Assembly: GCF_010747475.1 (NCBI RefSeq)
Contig: NZ_VSLZ01000002.1
Span: 558,001-622,000, forward strand
Origin: Halorussus sp. MSC15.2
GTDB lineage: Archaea > Halobacteriota > Halobacteria > Halobacteriales > Haladaptataceae
Direction of reading: 5' to 3'
Length of the DNA: 64,000 nt
Shown here: positions 9,071-18,238 of the stretch, in pieces
How positions within the stretch are numbered: position 1 is the stretch's first letter
Layout of the letters: every line of letters starts with the position of its first letter
Notes under the pieces: generated by a model
Told to the model about the DNA's origin: nothing
The model's input: only the letters and a program-made list of their open reading frames with translations
Databases searched by the model: none
Translations under genes and position numbers: made by a program

Positions 9071-9316
9071 ATGTGTCCCGACGCGGCTCCGCGATGGGAG
9101 TATCGGGTCGTCAAGCCACCGCGCGAACCCTCGAAGAAGGAGGCCCGCGACCCGACCGCCGCGCTGAACGAGGCCGCGGCCGACGGCTGGGAACTCGACG
9201 CGACCATCGACTACGTCGGCGGCGGAACCAAGTTCCTCGTCCTCAGGCGGCCGGCGGAGGGAGTGACCGAGACCGACGACGCAGAAGCCGACGACACCGA
9301 GACCGACGATGACTGA
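9071..9316 (+). CDS. Small DUF4177-like protein
   Basis: 81 residues. WEYRVVKPP near residue 9, LNEAAADGWEL and TKFLVLRRP are the hallmarks of the DUF4177 fold, a small alpha/beta domain of unknown role; the tail is acidic. It overlaps the next gene by 8 nt, so the two are probably co-transcribed. Confidence 0.7.
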   Translation: MCPDAAPRWEYRVVKPPREPSKKEARDPTAALNEAAADGWELDATIDYVGGGTKFLVLRRPAEGVTETDDAEADDTETDDD

Positions 9317-10337
9317 GACGGACGGCGACGAGATACGGACGGCCAACACGCTCCGCGAACGCGTCGGTCTGGGTCGAGTCTACAGTTGGTTCCTGCTCGG
9401 CGGAAATCGGTTCGTCGTCACCGGACTGCTCGCCGTGACCGTCTTCGTCACGTTCGTCGGAATCAGCACGCTCGTCGTCCCGTCGCTGCAGGTGGCGATT
9501 CGCTCGGCAGACACCATCGAGACCATGTTCTCGACCATGATAGGGACGGTCATCACCGGGACGACGCTGGTCGTCACCATCAGCCAACTCGTTATCTCGC
9601 AGGAGAACGGACCGCTGGGCGACCAGCGCCAGCGGATGAGCGACGCGATGGACTTCCGAACCTACGCGACCGAACTGTTCGACACCGCCCCCGAAGCCGA
9701 GCCAGCGGGATTCCTCGCTCAACTCCTCGAAGCCAACGTGCGCCGGGCCGACGCGCTCGAAGAGTGCCTCGCCGACAACGGTAACGACGAACTTCGCCGG
9801 CAAGTCGGCGAGTTCCTCGACAGCCTGCGGGACAACGCGGACGTGGCGTTGGACGACCTAGACGGGGAGCAGTTCGGCACCTTCGCCGTGTTGAACGCGA
9901 TACTCAACTACAACTACGCGTGGAAGATTTATCAGGTCGAGCGACTCACCGACGAGTTCGCCGACAGCATCGACGAGGACGAGCGCGAGGCGTTTCACCG
10001 ACTGGAGACGGCGCTGACCATGTTCGGCCCGGCGCGAGAGCAGATAAAGACGCTGTACTTCCAGTGGGAACTCGTGGACCTCTCGCGGTACATCCTCTAC
10101 GCCGCGGTTCCGGCGCTCGTCGTCGCCGGTGCGATGCTCGCGTTCGTGGGTGCTCCGACGTTTCCGGGGGTCACGCTGGGCGTCCCGAACATCACGTGGG
10201 TCGTCGGCGCGGCGTTCACCGTCACGCTCGTGCCGTTTCTGCTGTTCCTGACCTACATCCTGCGAATCGTCGTCGTCGCCAAGCACACGCTCGCCATCGG
10301 CCCGTTCATCCTCCGGCAGTCGTACGGCGGTGAGTGA
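9309..10337 (+). CDS. Four-helix membrane protein of unknown function
   Basis: 342 residues. Two membrane helices near residues 37-60 and 78-100 (TMIGTVITGTTLVVTISQLVIS), a soluble helical, acidic middle (residues ~110-250) and two C-terminal helices (LYAAVPALVVAGAMLAFVG and TVTLVPFLLFLTYILRIVVV). The layout suggests a channel- or sensor-like haloarchaeal family, but no catalytic motif is visible. Coupled to the DUF4177-like gene by overlap. Confidence 0.65.
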   Translation: MTETDGDEIRTANTLRERVGLGRVYSWFLLGGNRFVVTGLLAVTVFVTFVGISTLVVPSLQVAIRSADTIETMFSTMIGTVITGTTLVVTISQLVISQENGPLGDQRQRMSDAMDFRTYATELFDTAPEAEPAGFLAQLLEANVRRADALEECLADNGNDELRRQVGEFLDSLRDNADVALDDLDGEQFGTFAVLNAILNYNYAWKIYQVERLTDEFADSIDEDEREAFHRLETALTMFGPAREQIKTLYFQWELVDLSRYILYAAVPALVVAGAMLAFVGAPTFPGVTLGVPNITWVVGAAFTVTLVPFLLFLTYILRIVVVAKHTLAIGPFILRQSYGGE

Positions 10338-10392
10338 ACGCGAGCGTTCGGACGAGCGAAGTTACTTATCACCAGCGGAACTATTCGCGTCC

Positions 10393-11220
10393 GTGAACCG
10401 CCGCCCCTTCCTCCGCGCCCTCGCCACAGGGGGCGCTCTCCTGACGACCGGTTGCACCGAGTCCCTCCCCTTCGTCGCCGACGGACCGTCGCGGGAGGAC
10501 GTGTTCGCAGACCACCGATTCGACGGGACGGAACTCGTGGTCGCGTTCCGCGACGGCGTCGAGGTCCGGAGAGCCGTCCTCTTCGACTCGTCCACCGACG
10601 AGGAGTTCGAGGCGGTCGAACGACCGACGGGAGCAGTGCGTTTCCCGGTCGTGTTCCCCGACCGACTGGAGACGTACGTCGGCCGGTCGCTCCACGTGAA
10701 GGCCGAGACGCCGGACGGGTGGGTCCGTCGGTGGATACCGGAGATGGTGCACGGAAAGGCCAAAAACGTCGAAGTCTTCCGAGACGGGCGCGCACGGTTC
10801 GAGGTCGAGAATCAGGGCGACGCTCCCCTGCTCGTCCGGTTCGTCGGAATCTACGGCGACGTTCCCAACCCCACCGTGGACGTCCAGAGCGACTCGTTCG
10901 ACGAGTCGTCGTTCGACCTCGGTCCCGGCGTCGTCGGCGTCGGACGGAACCGTACGCTCTCGCCGTCCAGAACAGACCTCGTCGTGTCGCCCGGCGAGGT
11001 GGCACCGTTCGAGACGACCTACGCGCCGTTCGCGTTCCCCGACGGGGCCGACGCCGACGACTGTCGCGGCGACGAGCGGACGGGCGAAATCGCGGTCCTC
11101 CACGCTTCCGGCGGGAGCGCGGCCTACACGTTTCAGTACCGACTCGACGGCGAACCGACCTCAGTCGAGGGACAGTCGGCGGCCGTCTGTGGCGGTACGG
11201 ACACCGCTGGCGGCGACTGA
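10393..11220 (+). CDS. Twin-arginine lipoprotein
   Basis: I place the start at GTG 10393 (VNRRPFLRALATGGALLTTGC) because this gives a perfect twin-arginine signal with a lipobox Cys; a longer in-frame GTG at 10330 lies inside the previous gene. The mature ~255 residues are beta-rich (ELVVAFRDGVEVRRAVLF, FEVENQGDAPLLVRFVGI) with an acidic surface and two Cys near the end. Exported folded and lipid-anchored on the outer face of the membrane. No enzymatic motif is recognised. Confidence 0.7.
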   Translation: MNRRPFLRALATGGALLTTGCTESLPFVADGPSREDVFADHRFDGTELVVAFRDGVEVRRAVLFDSSTDEEFEAVERPTGAVRFPVVFPDRLETYVGRSLHVKAETPDGWVRRWIPEMVHGKAKNVEVFRDGRARFEVENQGDAPLLVRFVGIYGDVPNPTVDVQSDSFDESSFDLGPGVVGVGRNRTLSPSRTDLVVSPGEVAPFETTYAPFAFPDGADADDCRGDERTGEIAVLHASGGSAAYTFQYRLDGEPTSVEGQSAAVCGGTDTAGGD

Positions 11221-11240
11221 CGGGGTAATCCCTCCGGAAA

Positions 11241-11417
11241 TCAGAAGCCGCGGCGCTCGTCTTCGTCCTCGTCCGTGTCCCGCCGCGCCGCCTTCTCCGC
11301 CGACCCGCGGTCCATCACTTGCCGGTCGCGCTTCTCCGAATCGACCGCGCCCCAGAGCAGCAGGCCACCGCCGACGCTCAGGAGCACGAACAGGACGAAA
11401 ATTCCGATTGCAGGCAT
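11241..11417 (-). CDS. Small single-pass membrane protein
   Basis: 58 residues from ATG 11417. An N-terminal helix (IGIFVLFVLLSVGGGLLLWG) is followed by a charged tail (RDTDEDEDERRGF). It lies 35 nt downstream of the zinc-ribbon gene on the same strand, so the two are probably one transcript. No known function. Confidence 0.6.
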   Translation of the reverse strand: MPAIGIFVLFVLLSVGGGLLLWGAVDSEKRDRQVMDRGSAEKAARRDTDEDEDERRGF

Positions 11418-11452
11418 TGTGGAGTTCGAGGATAGTGCTGTGTTCGGGAGCC

Positions 11453-11689
11453 TCAGCCGAGGAACACGTCCACGATGTCGCTCCCGGCCGACCCCGTGTC
11501 GCGGTAGAGTTCGGAGTAACCGCAGTTCAGACACGAGACGACTTGGAAGTGGTTGTTCTGGATGTCGAACATCTTCGAGAGACCGCCGCCGGTCGTGGAG
11601 ATGGTCCCGACGTCGGTCTCGGTGTGACCGCACTTCGGACAGCCTTCGTCGTCGTCGTTCGCGGGGGCAGAGCTTTCTTCGAAGGGCAT
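11453..11689 (-). CDS. Zinc-ribbon protein
   Basis: 78 residues with CPKCGHTETD near residue 17 and CLNCGYSELY near residue 53, a four-cysteine zinc ribbon resembling nucleic-acid-binding GTP-binding-associated ribbons of haloarchaea. The middle (TTGGGLSKMFDIQNNHF) is conserved in that group as I recall it. Probably a nucleic-acid or protein interaction module; specific partner unknown. Confidence 0.75.
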   Translation of the reverse strand: MPFEESSAPANDDDEGCPKCGHTETDVGTISTTGGGLSKMFDIQNNHFQVVSCLNCGYSELYRDTGSAGSDIVDVFLG

Positions 11690-11874
11690 GGCCGAGACTC
11701 GTCACAGCATTGGCATGAGCTTTGTGGATGCTGTCGCCGAGTCTGGACCTCCGGCCGAGCATCACCGCGCGCCTCCGAGACCCAGTCCGGATTGAGATTC
11801 ACGACCGCGAGGGGGACGACGACTCGACTGGAGGGACTGACCGGCCGTTCGAGTCGGCGGCCGAGTAGTTCGAG

Positions 11875-13125
11875 TCACCCTAGTCCGAGAACGCGTTCGT
11901 CGGCGTCGGCCACCGGCGGGAGCAGTCTGATTCCCGGTCGGACGAGGAAGTAAACCACGAGAAAACCCATCGAGGCCACGGTTCCGTACAGCGCGAACGA
12001 GACGCCCAGCGCGCCTGCCATCGTCCCGCCGAGCAGCGACCCGACCGGCATCATCGCCGTACTTCCGCTCGACACCACCGACGTGACGCGGGCCAGCATG
12101 GCATCGTCGACCGCCGACTGGAGCATCGAGAAGAAGATGACGTTGAACGCCCCCGCGGGGACGAACGCGCCGAAGAACCCGACCACCGTCGCCGGAACGC
12201 CGGGGACCGAGACGGCACCGAGCAGGCAAACCGTCGAGACGGTGAAACTGGCGACCGAGAGCAGTCCGAAGGGGTACTCCTCCACGAGCGAGGACCCCGC
12301 CGAACCGGCGAGGTTGCCCGCGGCGACCGACGCCATCAGGAGACCGTAGGTTTCTGGACCTCCCAGCGCCTCCGCGAACGCCGGAAGAACGGCCATCATC
12401 ACGCCGAAGGTGAAGTTGACCACGACCGCACCGAGGACGATGGACGCGACGGCCGACCCCCGGAGGTAGTCGAACCCCTCGCGCAACTGGTCGAAGTAGT
12501 CGCCGACCGGGGCGTCCGGCGAGGCGTCGTCTGTCTCTGCCTCGCTCGTTCGGTCTCCGGACTCGATGGCGAGTCCGAGAAACAGGACCAGCGCGACGAC
12601 GAAGGTGACGGCATCGATTAGGTAGATAGTCACCGCGCCGACGACCGCGACGAGTGCGCCGCTGAGGGCGTTGAAAACCGTGTCGAGGCTCTGGCCGGCG
12701 GTCGAGAACAGCGAGTTGGCCTTTACCAACTGGTCGTCCTCGACGACGTGCGGGAGGGCCGCGTTCATCGCGGGCGAATCGAACTGCGAGACCATCGACA
12801 GGACGGGCATGACGAAGAGGACGACCCAGACCGAGAGGTGTCCCGTCGCCGCCGCGACCGGAACCGCGAGGACGCCGACGGCCTGCACGGCCTGCGTCGA
12901 GACGAGGACGCGCCGGAGCGACCACCGGTCCACGAGCGGACCGGCGAGGAACTGGAGCGCCTGCGGGCCGAGCGTGAGGAAACTGGCAACGCCTGTGTAG
13001 AACGTCGACCCGGTCAGGTCGTAGACGAGCCACATCGCTGCGATGGCGTAGAGGCTGTCGCCCGCGTTCGTGACGACTCTCCCGACGAACAACCGGACGA
13101 ACGACGGGTTGGAGCGCAATTCCAT
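11875..13125 (-). CDS. MFS transporter (EntS-like exporter)
   Basis: About 416 residues from MELRSNPSFVRLF (ATG 13125; ATG 13137 is also possible). About 12 hydrophobic segments; the motif-A-like LAGPLVDRWSLRRVLV after the second helix is typical of MFS_3/enterobactin-exporter-like proteins, and a cytoplasmic acidic loop (ESGDRTSEAETDDASPDAP) separates the two halves. Likely a proton-driven exporter in the cytoplasmic membrane. Substrate cannot be inferred. Monocistronic and divergent from nothing nearby. Confidence 0.85.
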   Translation of the reverse strand: MELRSNPSFVRLFVGRVVTNAGDSLYAIAAMWLVYDLTGSTFYTGVASFLTLGPQALQFLAGPLVDRWSLRRVLVSTQAVQAVGVLAVPVAAATGHLSVWVVLFVMPVLSMVSQFDSPAMNAALPHVVEDDQLVKANSLFSTAGQSLDTVFNALSGALVAVVGAVTIYLIDAVTFVVALVLFLGLAIESGDRTSEAETDDASPDAPVGDYFDQLREGFDYLRGSAVASIVLGAVVVNFTFGVMMAVLPAFAEALGGPETYGLLMASVAAGNLAGSAGSSLVEEYPFGLLSVASFTVSTVCLLGAVSVPGVPATVVGFFGAFVPAGAFNVIFFSMLQSAVDDAMLARVTSVVSSGSTAMMPVGSLLGGTMAGALGVSFALYGTVASMGFLVVYFLVRPGIRLLPPVADADERVLGLG

Positions 13126-13216
13126 GGACGGGACCACCGCCGCGCCGCCGATAAGTGTTTTTAGAAGGACATTTCTGCGGCGTCGTTTGCAGAAATTCCG
13201 TTCTGTTGGTATATTG

Positions 13217-14149
13217 TCACTCTCGTCGCTCGTCGACCACGTTCATCTCCTCGTCGAAGGTGAAACAGATACGCTGGTCGCCGACAGTCGTCGTCACTTC
13301 GACCCGAAGGGGGTCGCTGCTCGCCACCGTCGCCGCGTCGGCCTCCAAGCCGTCGAGGTTCCAGAAGGGCGTCTCGCGCACGTCGATACCGTTGTCGTGG
13401 TAGACCCCGACCACGGCGGGATGGAGGACGGCGGGGAAGGGGAAGGAACTGTACCAATTGAACCCACAGCGAGTACACGTGTAGCGGACGATTGCCTCGT
13501 CGTCCGTCTCTAGGTCTTCGGGAGCGTCCTCGTCGCCGGGGAGGAGAACCGTCTGGTCGAGTCTGCCGTCGCAGTTCGGACAGAACCCGTAGTCGGCCGT
13601 CGAGTGGAGTCGCTTCAACCAGCTATCGACCACCGCCGGAGCCTCGTCGGGCGACACGCCCTCGAATATGCCTGCCGGTATCGGGATGTTCGTGTAGGTC
13701 TCGTCGCACTGGGGGCACTGAATTTGGACCTTCTCGCCTCGGAACCGGAGTTCCATCTCGCTCTCGCACGACAGGCACGGGACGCCCGTCTCGATGGGGT
13801 CGGCGTCCAGCGCCTTCGTGTAGCCGCCGGAGAGGACCGCACCGACCACCCGCCACCCGGGAGCGGCGAGTTCGTATCCCTCGTCACTGCTCGTGACGAA
13901 TCGGTCGGTGAGTTTCCCGAGGTGGTAGTTGAACTGTCCGGGGTCGTCCACGCCGACTCGCTCGCGGAGTTCGGAGAAGGCGAGCGACCCGTCGGTCTCG
14001 TTCAGCGTTTCGAGGATGCGGAAACGGGTCTCGTGCGCGAGAAGTTCGAAGGCCTCGTCCGGCGGCAGGCGTTCTACGACCACCTCGTCGCCGTCTCCAG
14101 TGGCGGACGAGTCGGCCGACCGACGTCGGCCGTCGTCGGAGTCTGACAT
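13217..14149 (-). CDS. HTH regulator with C-terminal zinc-ribbon domain
   Basis: 310 residues. Residues ~28-100 are an ArsR-type winged helix (FELLAHETRFRILETL, DDPGQFNYHLGKLTDRFV). Downstream are three Cys pairs (CLSCESE, CPQCDETY, then CPNCDGR and CTRCGFNWYSS), giving paired zinc ribbons, and a C-terminal beta-rich domain. This matches a large haloarchaeal family of transcription regulators with an effector domain of unknown ligand. It is next to the oppositely oriented FAD-dehydrogenase gene, so it may control it; that is inference. Confidence 0.8.
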   Translation of the reverse strand: MSDSDDGRRRSADSSATGDGDEVVVERLPPDEAFELLAHETRFRILETLNETDGSLAFSELRERVGVDDPGQFNYHLGKLTDRFVTSSDEGYELAAPGWRVVGAVLSGGYTKALDADPIETGVPCLSCESEMELRFRGEKVQIQCPQCDETYTNIPIPAGIFEGVSPDEAPAVVDSWLKRLHSTADYGFCPNCDGRLDQTVLLPGDEDAPEDLETDDEAIVRYTCTRCGFNWYSSFPFPAVLHPAVVGVYHDNGIDVRETPFWNLDGLEADAATVASSDPLRVEVTTTVGDQRICFTFDEEMNVVDERRE

Positions 14150-14314
14150 GGTACCCGGTTCAGTTGGGTCGATTATAAATCGTCACGGTCGTCGCCGCGG
14201 CGGACACGACGCGCCGCCGCCGGTGACTGCACCCTTCTCGGTGACTGCGCCCCGTTCGTGCTCCGTGTTCGTAAGCGGCGATAGGTGCCCGCGGACTCGT
14301 CGCCCGGTCCAACG

Positions 14315-14320
14315 TTTAAG
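14315..14320 (+). promoter_or_regulatory. TATA box (TTTAAG) of the FAD-linked oxidoreductase
   Basis: Consensus element starting 29 nt before ATG 14344, giving a leaderless transcript. The oppositely oriented HTH gene starts 166 nt to the left. Confidence 0.65.
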
Positions 14321-14343
14321 CCGCCATAGGTCCACGGTAACGT

Positions 14344-15777
14344 ATGACTCACGACTGTTCGTTCCTCTCGGAACTCGACCTGACGGGCGACGTGTCGTTC
14401 GGCGACTCGGTACGCGAGAGCCACGCCGCCGACTTCGGTGCCGAGGAACGCGGCGAGGGCGTCACCCCCGACGCCGTGGTCTGGCCCGAATCGACCGCCG
14501 ACGTGTCGGCCGTCCTCGCGGCCGCGAACGAGCGCCGGGTCCCGGTCACGCCCTACGCCGCCGGGACGAGTCTGGAGGGCAACGCCGTGCCCGCCCACCG
14601 CGGCGTGAGCCTCGACCTCTCGCGGATGGACGCGGTACTGAACGTGCGGCCCGACGACTTCCAGATAGACGTGGAACCCGGCGTCTACGGCACCGCGGTG
14701 GACGAGGCGGTGGCCGACCGTGGCCTGTTCTTCCCGCCGTTGCCCTCCTCGGGCGACATCTCGACGGTCGGCGGGATGATAGCCAACGACGCCTCCGGCA
14801 TGAAGACGGTCAAGTACGGCGAGGTCGGCGACTGGGTGCTGGAACTCGAAGTCGTCCTCGCGGACGGGTCGGTACTCACGGCGGGGAGCAAGGCGGTCAA
14901 GACCTCCAGCGGCTACAACCTCGCGGACCTGCTGGTCGGGAGCGAGGGCACTCTCGGGGTCGTCACGCGCGCGACCCTCGAACTCGCGGGCAGGCCCGAG
15001 CAGATTCGGGGCGGGCGCGCCCTCTTCCCGTCGCTCGACGACGCCACCGAGGCCGTCTTCGACGCCGTGCGCTCGGGCGTGGACGTGGCGACCATCGAAC
15101 TCGTGGACGCCGACTCGGCCCGGATGGCCAACGACTACACCGGCACCGACCTGCCGGACGTGCCGACCGTCTTCCTCGAATTTCACGCCGACCACGGCGT
15201 CGAACGGGAGATAGCGTTCTGCGAGACCGTCTTCGAAGACCACGACGTGCAGCGGTTCGACGTGGCCGACGACGAGACCGAGATGGCCGACCTCTGGCAG
15301 GCCCGCAAGGAACTCGCTTACGCGGCACAGGTCTGGGACCCCGACCTGAGCGCGCTCCACCCCGGCGACGTGACCGTCCCTATCAGCGACTATCCCGAGA
15401 TGGTCAGATTCGTCAAGCGCCTCGCCGACGAGCGCGACCTGCTGGTCCCCTGCTTCGGGCACGCGGGCGACGGCAACCTCCACTTCTCGGTGCTGGTGGA
15501 CGAGGACGACGACGAGCAACTCGCGGCCGCCGCGTCGGTGTACGAAGCCACCGTCGAGAAGGCCATCGACCTCGGCGGCACCGCGACGGGCGAACACGGC
15601 ATCGGTCTCGGCAAGCGCGAGTTTCTGGAGACCGAACACGGTCCCGAGTCGGTCGAGGCGATGCGCCGCCTCAAGCGGGCGTTCGACCCCCGAGACACCC
15701 TCAACCCCGGAAAGATGTTCCCCGAGACTGCGGAGGGCGAGCGCGTGCGGGCCGACCCGGCCGACGACGCCCGTTGA
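14344..15777 (+). CDS. FAD-linked D-lactate/glycolate dehydrogenase-type oxidoreductase
   Basis: 477 residues. The N-terminal PCMH-type FAD domain has VTPYAAGTSLEGNAVPA, GGMIANDASGMKTVKYG and LLVGSEGTLGVVTRATLEL. The C-terminal GlcD/DLD domain has GHAGDGNLHFSVLV and GEHGIGLGKREFLE (His ligands of the active site) and ends FDPRDTLNPGKMFP. It oxidises a 2-hydroxy acid such as D-lactate or glycolate and passes electrons to the respiratory chain. No Fe-S (GlcF-like) partner is adjacent, so a single-subunit DLD is likelier than GlcDEF. Leaderless promoter at 14315. Confidence 0.88.
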   Translation: MTHDCSFLSELDLTGDVSFGDSVRESHAADFGAEERGEGVTPDAVVWPESTADVSAVLAAANERRVPVTPYAAGTSLEGNAVPAHRGVSLDLSRMDAVLNVRPDDFQIDVEPGVYGTAVDEAVADRGLFFPPLPSSGDISTVGGMIANDASGMKTVKYGEVGDWVLELEVVLADGSVLTAGSKAVKTSSGYNLADLLVGSEGTLGVVTRATLELAGRPEQIRGGRALFPSLDDATEAVFDAVRSGVDVATIELVDADSARMANDYTGTDLPDVPTVFLEFHADHGVEREIAFCETVFEDHDVQRFDVADDETEMADLWQARKELAYAAQVWDPDLSALHPGDVTVPISDYPEMVRFVKRLADERDLLVPCFGHAGDGNLHFSVLVDEDDDEQLAAAASVYEATVEKAIDLGGTATGEHGIGLGKREFLETEHGPESVEAMRRLKRAFDPRDTLNPGKMFPETAEGERVRADPADDAR

Positions 15778-15976
15778 GGCAGTCGCGTCTGCTCCGACCG
15801 CTTCGGTGGCGACCCGTGGACGACCGCTCGGGTGACGAACTGCGAACGACGGTCTCGACGCCGACCGTGACCGGTGTCCCAAAACTAACGGAACTCTCTC
15901 CGGAATCCAACGGTATGGTGCGTCAGGGGCGCACCACGCGACCGAAATCGACAGAACCGACCGCCTGAGCGGTCCG
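15778..15976. other. Intergenic, decayed sequence
   Basis: About 200 nt after the dehydrogenase with no intact ORF; it runs into the histidine-kinase relic and may be further degraded kinase sequence. No repeat or RNA gene recognised. Confidence 0.4.
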
Positions 15977-16105
15977 ATGTTGGCGCTCGCCCTCGACGGC
16001 ACGCTGTCGCTGGCGGTCACCTACGGCGAGGACGTCTGGGTCGAGGACAGCGACCGGGGCGGCGCGGCGTTCGTCGTAGAGCTACCCCGCCACGACGACG
16101 TGTAG
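15977..16105 (+). pseudogene. Histidine-kinase C-terminal relic
   Basis: A 42-codon open stretch ending DVWVEDSDRGGAAFVVELPR. This is the usual last strand pair of a histidine-kinase HATPase domain (compare the common form GG-x-VWVEDxxxxGxxFVVELP), preceded by LSLAVTYGE, which resembles the end of the G2 box helix. No upstream kinase frame survives, so it is a truncated remnant. Confidence 0.55.
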
Positions 16106-16189
16106 GACGCCGGGCGGGCGCTCGTCCCGACGACTGCCCGGCCCGTTCAGGCTCTCCGGCACCCTCAGGCCCTCCGACGCACTCAGTTC

Positions 16190-16723
16190 TCAGTCCCTCC
16201 GATTCGCGGCCCACCACAGAACCGCGACCAGTAGCGCCGCACCCGCTAACCCCGCGACCGCGGGACGCGCCGGATACCGTCTCGTCACGTCCCGATACTC
16301 CGCCGGGACCTCCTCGCCGCGGTCCATCCGGAGGTACTGCCGGGCGCTCCCCCGAGACAGCAGCCGGTTCACCCCGGCGGGAAACGCCTCCGGGACCGCG
16401 GCCGGGTCTACCAGTCGCGGCGACTCGGCTCGATAGGCGCGGCCGTCGTAGACGACGACGCACTCGTCGGCCGCCCGGACGTCCCGGTACCACTCCGCGT
16501 CGGTCCCCGACCGCAGGGCGAGCACGAACTGGTCGCCGACCGTCCCCGTCAGGACGGGCGTGTCGCGGCGCTGGCCCGACTCCCGCCCGACGTGGCGCAC
16601 GATGCCGTGGGGCGCGGCCGGTCGTCCGGCGAACCGCAGCGCGGTCGATTCCAGAACCCGGCGGTCGCCCGCGCGCGCTCGGTCCCGCGTCGCTCGGTCC
16701 GGTGATTGCCGTGTCCCCGCCAT
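16190..16723 (-). CDS. F420-type (deazaflavin) nitroreductase-family protein with C-terminal membrane anchor
   Basis: 177 residues from ATG 16723 (GTG 16729 also in frame). A core GRESGQRRDTPVL...FVLALRSGTDAEWYRDVRAADECVVVYDGR is the DUF385/Ddn split-barrel pattern that binds F420 or flavin. The last ~20 residues (VAGLAGAALLVAVLWWAANRRD) form a membrane helix. It probably catalyses an F420-dependent reduction at the membrane; substrate unknown. An attaag box (~16752-16757) lies ~30 nt upstream. It ends next to the kinase relic. Confidence 0.7.
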   Translation of the reverse strand: MAGTRQSPDRATRDRARAGDRRVLESTALRFAGRPAAPHGIVRHVGRESGQRRDTPVLTGTVGDQFVLALRSGTDAEWYRDVRAADECVVVYDGRAYRAESPRLVDPAAVPEAFPAGVNRLLSRGSARQYLRMDRGEEVPAEYRDVTRRYPARPAVAGLAGAALLVAVLWWAANRRD

Positions 16724-16844
16724 GTTCACTCGTTCGAATGACGCTGACTGCCTTAATCGTGTTCACGGTTACCAAGAACTGGCGGCGGTGGCGTCCGGCG
16801 ACCTGCTCCCGGACCTCATTGGTCCGAACCGCGGAACGCGTCCG

Positions 16845-18044
16845 TCACGCTCTGTGGCGTGGGACTTGGCCGACCCACGACCCGGTCACGGTGAGCGAGT
16901 ACTCGCCCGCGGCCAGTCCGGCCGCTCGCTCGTACTTCGGACTCCACCCGCACTTGTTCTCCCACGATTTCTCGGCGACGCGGAACCGGTCGCGGCGCTC
17001 GCCGGACGCGGCGTCGAGGACGCTGACGTATCCGCGCTGGTCGAGGACGTAGGCCAGCGACCCGTCCGACGAGATGTCGGCTATCGCCGCTTCGCCCTCG
17101 AACCGCCAGTCCTCCGGACCGCCGGAGCGCGGGAAGGCGATTACTCGTCCCGAGTCGGTGCCCACGAAGAAGGTCTCGTCGTCGCGCTCGGTGGCCCGTA
17201 TCTTCCGCTCGTTCTCGCCGTTCGCCTCCCCCGAAAGTGAGGTGGTCCACCGCTTCGCTCCGGACTCGGAGTCGATTGCCGCAACCGTTCCGTCGCCGCT
17301 GGCGACGTGGACTGCGCCGTTGCCTCCGAAGATGGGTTCCCAGATTTTTTCACCGACCGCGGTCCGCCAGCGTCGGCTTCCGTCGCCCACTGCGAACCCG
17401 TACACGACCCCGGCCTCGGTCGCCGCGACCACGGTGTCGCCGACCGCCACCGGGCCGGTCCAGACTGTCGCGCCGACGGTTCCGGCCCAGACCTCTTCGC
17501 CGGTGTCGGCGTCGAGCGCGGCGACTCGATGGGTGAAGGCGTCGCTGTTGCTCGGGTCCGGGTCTGACTCCCCGGAGTAAGAGGCTCCGACGATTACGAG
17601 ACCGTTCGCTTTCGCGGGTTGCCCCCACGCGCCGCCGCCGTAGGTCTCCCGACCACCGGCGTCGTAGCGCCACTCGACGTGGCCGGTCCGCTTGTCGAGC
17701 GAGTAGACGTAGTCCGCGCCGGTCCCGACGTAGACGCGCTCGTCGGTGACTAGCGGAACTCCGGCACCGCCTCCGGTCACCGTGAACACCCAGTTCGGCT
17801 CTCCGTCGGACTGTTTCAGCGACGCGACGCGCGAGACGCGCTCGCCACTGGTCAGGCCGTGGCCCTCCGAGACGTAGACCGAGTGCTCGTCGGTCGCGGG
17901 CGGCGACCAGCGGCGGCCCTCCAAGGTCCAGCGCGGGTCGCGTCGGTCGATGCAGTGGTCCCCCTCGAACCACCAGTAGCCGCCGACGCCGACCGCAGCG
18001 GTGCCGAGGGTCGCGAGGACTTGGCTGCGGGTCCAGTCGGGCAT
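16845..18044 (-). CDS. PQQ-type beta-propeller protein with N-terminal membrane helix
   Basis: 399 residues. The N-terminal RSQVLATLGTAAVGVGGYWW is a signal/anchor. Then come about seven repeats with the W-docking pattern of PQQ_2 domains (for example VYALDKRTGHVEW-like: YVYSLDKRTGHVEWRYDAGG, AALDADTGEEVWAGTV, AAIDSESGAKRWTTSL). It is an extracytoplasmic propeller, probably a binding or scaffold protein rather than a quinoprotein, since no catalytic partner is near. Short spacing to the transglutaminase gene on the other strand suggests a divergent promoter region (18045-18238). Confidence 0.8.
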   Translation of the reverse strand: MPDWTRSQVLATLGTAAVGVGGYWWFEGDHCIDRRDPRWTLEGRRWSPPATDEHSVYVSEGHGLTSGERVSRVASLKQSDGEPNWVFTVTGGGAGVPLVTDERVYVGTGADYVYSLDKRTGHVEWRYDAGGRETYGGGAWGQPAKANGLVIVGASYSGESDPDPSNSDAFTHRVAALDADTGEEVWAGTVGATVWTGPVAVGDTVVAATEAGVVYGFAVGDGSRRWRTAVGEKIWEPIFGGNGAVHVASGDGTVAAIDSESGAKRWTTSLSGEANGENERKIRATERDDETFFVGTDSGRVIAFPRSGGPEDWRFEGEAAIADISSDGSLAYVLDQRGYVSVLDAASGERRDRFRVAEKSWENKCGWSPKYERAAGLAAGEYSLTVTGSWVGQVPRHRA

Positions 18045-18238
18045 CGACGGAGTCCGGTCGCTCGGACGTGATAAGTTTTCTACTTTTTACCCGTCGACAA
18101 ACGTCCCGTGTTAACGCTTCTGTCTTCCACCAGTCTTTTTACCTATCTCCGCACACGTTCCATCCAGACTCCCGGTCCGCGGACGCGACGCCCCGTCCGG
18201 TCAGTTCGCGTCCGCGGACCGACTCCAACCCAGTTCCC

